Assembly (NCBI GenBank): GCA_030435675.1
Contig: CM059622.1
Location: 5,208,001-5,272,000, forward strand
Direction of reading: 5' to 3'
Length of the DNA: 64,000 nucleotides
From: Steinernema hermaphroditum
Lineage: Eukaryota > Nematoda > Chromadorea > Rhabditida > Steinernematidae
Position 1 is the first letter of the stretch, and every line of letters starts with the position of its first letter. This document shows positions 58,721 through 64,000 of this stretch, piece after piece. The position numbers and the translations under genes were made by a program. Under the pieces are notes generated by a model. It was given only the letters and a program-made list of their open reading frames with translations. It was not told the origin of the DNA and did no database searches.

Positions 58721-61700
58721 GCCTGGGAGGACTTATATGCTTTCTTGATTAACTAAAGTGAACATTCATGACCTGCAATCGTTCTCTAAGTTCGTTGTTT
58801 CAATCATGTTTCTCTCATTCTGTGGAACATTCTCTGCAAAGTTCAGAGAATCACCGAACACCACCAAGAACATCGGTTTTCGCTGAAGCGAGACGAGAAA
58901 TTAGAGGAATGCCTTAACTTTGTATCGTTACGATTTGCAGAGGTTGCGTGACCACTGGTGCATAGAGCTCATCGACCGATCACCACTGTCCTGCAGGCTG
59001 CAAATGATGATGTCACATCAAGGCGCTGTTGTCTAGACATAGATATTGTGACGACATCTGCATCTTTTGATAACACAATGGGAAAGTTCGGCGCGAATAT
59101 GAAAATAAAAATAAAACGTAAAAACAACGCTTCCGAAACTTTTGATATATTTGGAGCGATCAAAGTATGGCTGATTCGAGGAGAATGCGTAAAAAATAAA
59201 CAAAATTTTGAGATAACTTCGATTAGGTAATTTATATATAGAACAGACCATTTTTTCTACAAGAAGGAATGTTCCATGTATTTCCGCGGAAACTTCACCT
59301 TTGTAAGATTAATCGGAAGGAATCTTTGCAGAACTTCTTTTGACATACATGTGTTCAATATGTTCCCCGAAATTACTTCTCGACGCCTGTGATAGATGTT
59401 GGATATTTTGGAAGCCTGGTATATCGCTGGAACATTTCTTTATGTGCTGACATTTCTAGCGTATGTTGAAACAGATGCAGTACCAATTCGCCGAAACCTC
59501 AAAAAATATACCTAAAATTGGTACCAAAAAGTTCGTAGAAAGTGAACAGTACAGAGAGTAGCGAAACAGTCCCAAAAATAACTCAAAGCGCTGTTGGCTA
59601 TTTCTTTTAAAGCTGCAATATGCCGCTCCACATGTGTGTACAATATGTCGGTCCCCGAAATAACTTCTCACTTTTTGGTGCACAACGTGTTCCTAATGTA
59701 AGGCAACTCATTATTGAAGCGGCCGATGCTGCCACTGTCGGTTCACTGTCTAGACGTAGTACCTTCCGTCTAGACGTCACTTTTCCCACATTAGCATTTC
59801 GTTTATTTGTGGCAACAATTCGAGAACTGTACGATTGCGTGGACCGTATTCAGCTGGAAGTGAAACGTCGGAATCCGAGAGTGTCGTTAGGATCCATTGA
59901 GGAACCGTCAAAATCTTTGGAAAAAGTACATTCGAGATGCGTTTCTAAAATAACCCACATAATAACACTCGTCTTCATTATAAAACATGCGCTCGTCGCC
60001 CATCATGTCCCTCATTGTCATAACCATGGACATCCGACTCGACATCCGGATCTCCAGAACATCATGCAACCTTTTTTCGGTCGATGTATTATTCATGCGG
60101 TTCTTGAATGCTGTGATGTGCGATGATATGCACAGCTCATTGTTGAGTCCGCGAATGCCGTTGAGTGCTTTGTCTAGGCAGAGCCTTGTCTAGACGTCAC
60201 TTATGTCTGCGAATTAAAGCACTCTCAACAAAATTAGCCAAATTGGAATGATATGCGCTGAAAATGCAAGGAAGAAAGCCGTGAATGGTGATTTTCACTT
60301 GATCCAGGATGCGGAACAGCGTCCTTCACTATAGGTTCCATCCCTGTTTTTAATTACTCTAAACGACGCTCACGTAAAATATTGAAATAAGAGTGGAAGA
60401 ATCCATCAAGGAATTAACAAATGAATGTATCTTTTAAGCACATATTTAAAGTCAGCCCAAAAGTATGCATATGCGGGAGTGAACGCTCCACCGAATCTTG
60501 GTATTCCTTAAATTTGTGTCTCTGAGGTGCTAATACAAAGTTAAACTGACCACATAATCCTTACATTATGGTGCTCGAGGATTCCAGACTTGTAAAGTAC
60601 ATTTCACACGCACTGAAAGGAGTGCACAAATCCACAAATTCCGATGGGCTCTTGGATTAAGTGTCTTCTAGAAGTGGCTATTTCCCAGCGTTTTGTCAAG
60701 CACATATATCACTTTTACTCGCCAGTCGAGTGCGATTCAACTTATAAGATAACCTTTCTAATCCCTTAGAGCTTTCAAATAATAATGCACTTGGCATGTG
60801 GAGCGCAATGGACTCTCTATCCTACATCAGTCGCGTTTTTCAAGAGTGCGTACACTATATGTCAAAACCAGGTGGTGTGCACTAATGCTACGATGTCCTC
60901 AGGCAGTTGTTTTAAGCATTCACAAAATCTATTTTCTATTCATGCACTCAACCGTTTAGCGAATTGTTTTGGACCGTCCGTTTTTGCGTGTTTTGTTCCT
61001 TGTCCCTTCAAAAGGGCGTCACAGACTCTACAATTGTTTTCACCGTCCCCCAACGACGCTCCAAAGGGAAACAGCTGCGTCAAATTTCTTTTTAAGTCTG
61101 CTGTTTCCCCTTTTCTTCTGAACGGACTTCCCAAATCCTCAAAATAGTCCTCGAAACCGGGAGGACCGAAGATGGGTTCCAAGAAAAGGGATAAACAGGC
61201 TCTGACGCAAGAGCGTCCGCATGGAGAAATACTCTTTAAATAGGTGGAGAACTAAAAAACGGTCACTCGCATATGTGAAAGGTTTTTTGCTTTCGGATGA
61301 AAGCCAAGTGGACGAAAAAGTATGCAGCACATTTGCTTTTTTTGCTTTCGGAGGGATTGACTTAACGGAGGGCCAAGTGGAGCTCGAAGATATGGATTGT
61401 GGCGATGGAAGAGTTTGCACAACATCTCGCTGAGAGGTCAAAGTAGTTGGTAAATATCAGAGGTATGAGAAGCGATTCAAAAACGCCACTAGAAGGAGCC
61501 CAAGATCGCCGGTCATCTGTTTGAGACCGTGGTTCAATGAATCCACTGGAGCATCGCTGGATGTATCAACTGGGAAAGTGAACGCTAGAAATTATTTTCG
61601 ACTTCGAAAGTGCAGAAGTTGCATGATTTTTGTTGAAAAAAAAATTCAAAGTTCACGATCATGACTAATACGATTCACTTTCAATCCGAATGGAAGAACC

Positions 61701-64000
61701 CCAAAATCCTCTTTTCTGGTGCCCCTTCTTCGCCCATGAATTTGGACGAAGAAGATGATTTGTTGGCGATTTTTGCGACGCTTTTCTGCTTGGGATCGGA
61801 GTTAGGGCGAACGGGAATTGTAATTGAACCCGCACTGGGACAAGGAGTACGGTATCGAGAGAGCGGCTCCGAAGCACTAGACGCATCCCTTAATGCACTT
61901 TAAGCCACGCGATATCGTGTGTTTCTTGCAATTTCCAGCCAATTTTTGTTTTAGGCTTCACCAATAATATCATTACAAACCTTATAATTCATATTTTGAA
62001 TTTCCATCTAAATTTCCGGTTATAAGCGGGTTTGATAGATGCATTACTTTTGGTAGCCATGTAAATTGTGGTCCATGTTTTGTGATATGACGCCACGTAC
62101 TATGATGTGTGGTTCGGGTCTAAATTCGTCAATTTGAAGTTACACATTCCTGAGAGCCTACACTTATTATGGTTTCACAAGATCACGTTCACAGCTTACG
62201 GCTCATAAAGCAAACGTGCGGAAAGCGCACTTAAGCGCTTGTGACCTTGCAGGAATTAAAGCTTTCGAAGTGCAAGTCGCCGTGCATGATTTGTTTTCCA
62301 CGTGACGAAACCGTCGGAAGCCGATAATTCATAATTGTCCCGGGGCACGTGAATGCTTCCACAAAATTGAGCTGACCTTTTTGGTGGCCAACGTCTACAC
62401 GATTGCTTGTGGAAAACAAGAAAATGTAGTGGAACGTTTAGTTCCTGTACACTTGTGTGTGTACAGATGGAAGTAGCAATTATGCACGATACACCGTCTG
62501 CATTCTCTGCACGTTGTCACTTAAGTGTACGCACAAAACAGTCACATTCCGACTGACATTATAACGCGGAAGTGCTATTTTAGTGCTACTCAGAGTCGCT
62601 ATTTTGAGGAAACGATTAAAACAGAAAAACGATTCGTGAAACAGTGACGTAACATGCTTTGCATTGTTGCCCTTTCGCCGTCGCCGATTCGATTAGAGGG
62701 CGTTTTGCGAGAACGGTGCAATGGAATTTATAAATTTGGTTGGAATATCGCCGATCAGAACACAGACGAGGGTTCAAAGCACCAGTGAGCAGACAGTGAC
62801 GTATAAAATTGGTTTGAGGAGGAAGCTAATAGTAATACCGCATTGGTAACCTGGTAACACGCTACTTATCAAGAGAAATGTTCGTATATTTCTCAGTGTG
62901 CAAAAAGACAGATTTTGCAATTGGGTTGGTGGTTAAGATGGGACAAGTTGAACATAGACATCTACAGCAAATCAGCCAGATGACTTTAAATTGTTCGCCT
63001 GGATTTTCATCTGACGTCAACCGCTTCTCTTTCGGTCCAGGTCCCACCAAGAAAGAAAGAGTTGGATGGATAGCCAGAAGGACAAAAGGGTTCAGTTGCC
63101 TATGCAGCTGAGTGGGTACCGTTTTGTAGTGCTGGTGTGCACCTTTTGTGAGTTTTGACGGTGACTGTAAAATTGTTCCTTAATTGCACTTCTTCATTCG
63201 GCTATCGCGTATAGGAATCGTCGACCACTGTAAAATCCGCTGAGAAGCTTATACAGCACTTGGCTATGCTAATTTGGTCACGGAAGTGTTCAGGTGCTTC
63301 TTAGCCATTCATAAACATTCTTGTTTTTCCAGTGCCTTTTCGACGCTTTGTCCTATGGCAGGAAATGCGTCTTGAATAACATCTGGTTTCCAAAAATACC
63401 ATCTCCCCTGAGTAAATGAATATTTCGCTCCTGAACTATTGTGTAGACACTGTTTTCTAAAGGTGCATTCCTCGTCTCTGCTAAAGATTGATCTATATCA
63501 AGAATACTCTTGTAGTGCTAATACTCTTAATCTTGACAACTAGAACTCTCATAAACTTTGCGAAACGCTCTCATGGACAAGAACCAGCGGCTTGTTTGTC
63601 AGTTACTTATCTCATTATGCTTCCATTCCAACCCCCTCCTTTCCACTTTCCATTGTGTTTGAATGTACAAAACAAGTTGTGAATTCACACTCCCAACCAG
63701 TTTGCTTTATAATGTAAGTTTCGACTGATATTCCCTGCAAAGGTCGGTGTTGCTGGTGGATATGCGGTGGCCTAGTCCTGTCCTTTGTCCTCAGCATGAT
63801 AAGTTTTTTTCCATACTTGCTCCTGTGGCCTTGCAGACAAAAGTCATTTGCTTCATTTTGTGAATAAATGATATGATAGACGCCGCTTCTGTCACCGTTC
63901 TGCATTCCACCCGATCATAATATTTTCGCAGCCCTACCCATCGAGGGGCGCCTATTTATCTCGAGGCTATATTTCAGGCTCTACTAATCCATTTTAGGAC
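58721..64000. other. right-end stretch without a convincing gene
   Basis: AT-rich. A short direct repeat (ACATGTGT-CAATATGT...CCCCGAAAT-ACTTCTC) occurs at about 59346..59385 and 59630..59672. The 168-residue frame at 59620..60126 (+) has no recognisable domain and starts inside the second repeat copy, so I do not call it a gene. The other frames are short and overlap one another on both strands. Confidence 0.35.

Noticed and set aside
59620..60126. 168-residue + strand frame
   Set aside because: Begins within a local repeat, overlaps minus-strand frames and shows no family motif or splice signals.

Overview
The window looks like nuclear DNA of a nematode, most likely a chromadorean; I cannot name the species. 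The signs are introns mostly of 38-76 nt ending in T-rich TTTCAG-like acceptors, compact multi-exon genes, and nematode-type families: UDP-glucuronosyltransferases, a MATH-BTB protein and a TTBK-like CK1 kinase. All gene models were assembled by hand from reading frames, splice sites and phase. Those said to close in phase have exon lengths summing to whole codons from start to stop.

Left part (1-4.2 kb): the 3' end of a UGT gene on the + strand faces a complete tropomodulin gene on the - strand. Then comes about 17 kb (4.2-21.2 kb) of mostly AT-rich DNA with decayed repeats, several GC-rich islands and no convincing gene. From 21.26 to 28.0 kb lies a complete neurabin/spinophilin gene (PP1-docking motif, PDZ, coiled coil, SAM).

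Middle part (28.5-47.7 kb, gene-dense): a papain-family cathepsin (-), a PIF/Harbinger-like element with TTA target duplication, a MATH-BTB gene (-), a complete UGT (-) whose one long intron holds two tRNA genes (Leu-AAG and Ile-AAT, opposite strands), an inversin-like ankyrin/IQ gene (+) that ends 26 bp from the end of a Mind bomb-like ankyrin/RING gene (-), a CK1/TTBK-type pseudokinase (+), a small TP53INP-like protein with a LIR motif (-), and a UBE2W-type E2 enzyme (-).

Right part (47.7-64 kb): an unresolved locus, a mariner-like transposase relic, and just downstream of it a compact Lon-protease paralog. Its ATPase motifs are degenerate but its Ser-Lys catalytic pair is kept at the canonical 43-residue spacing; I consider this the most unusual gene in the window. 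The last 11 kb is AT-rich with repeats and only weak reading frames.

Several genes touch ubiquitin, autophagy or proteolysis (BTB adaptor, RING ligase, E2, LIR protein, Lon-like, cathepsin). Nothing in the sequence shows they work together: strands are mixed and no operon is evident.
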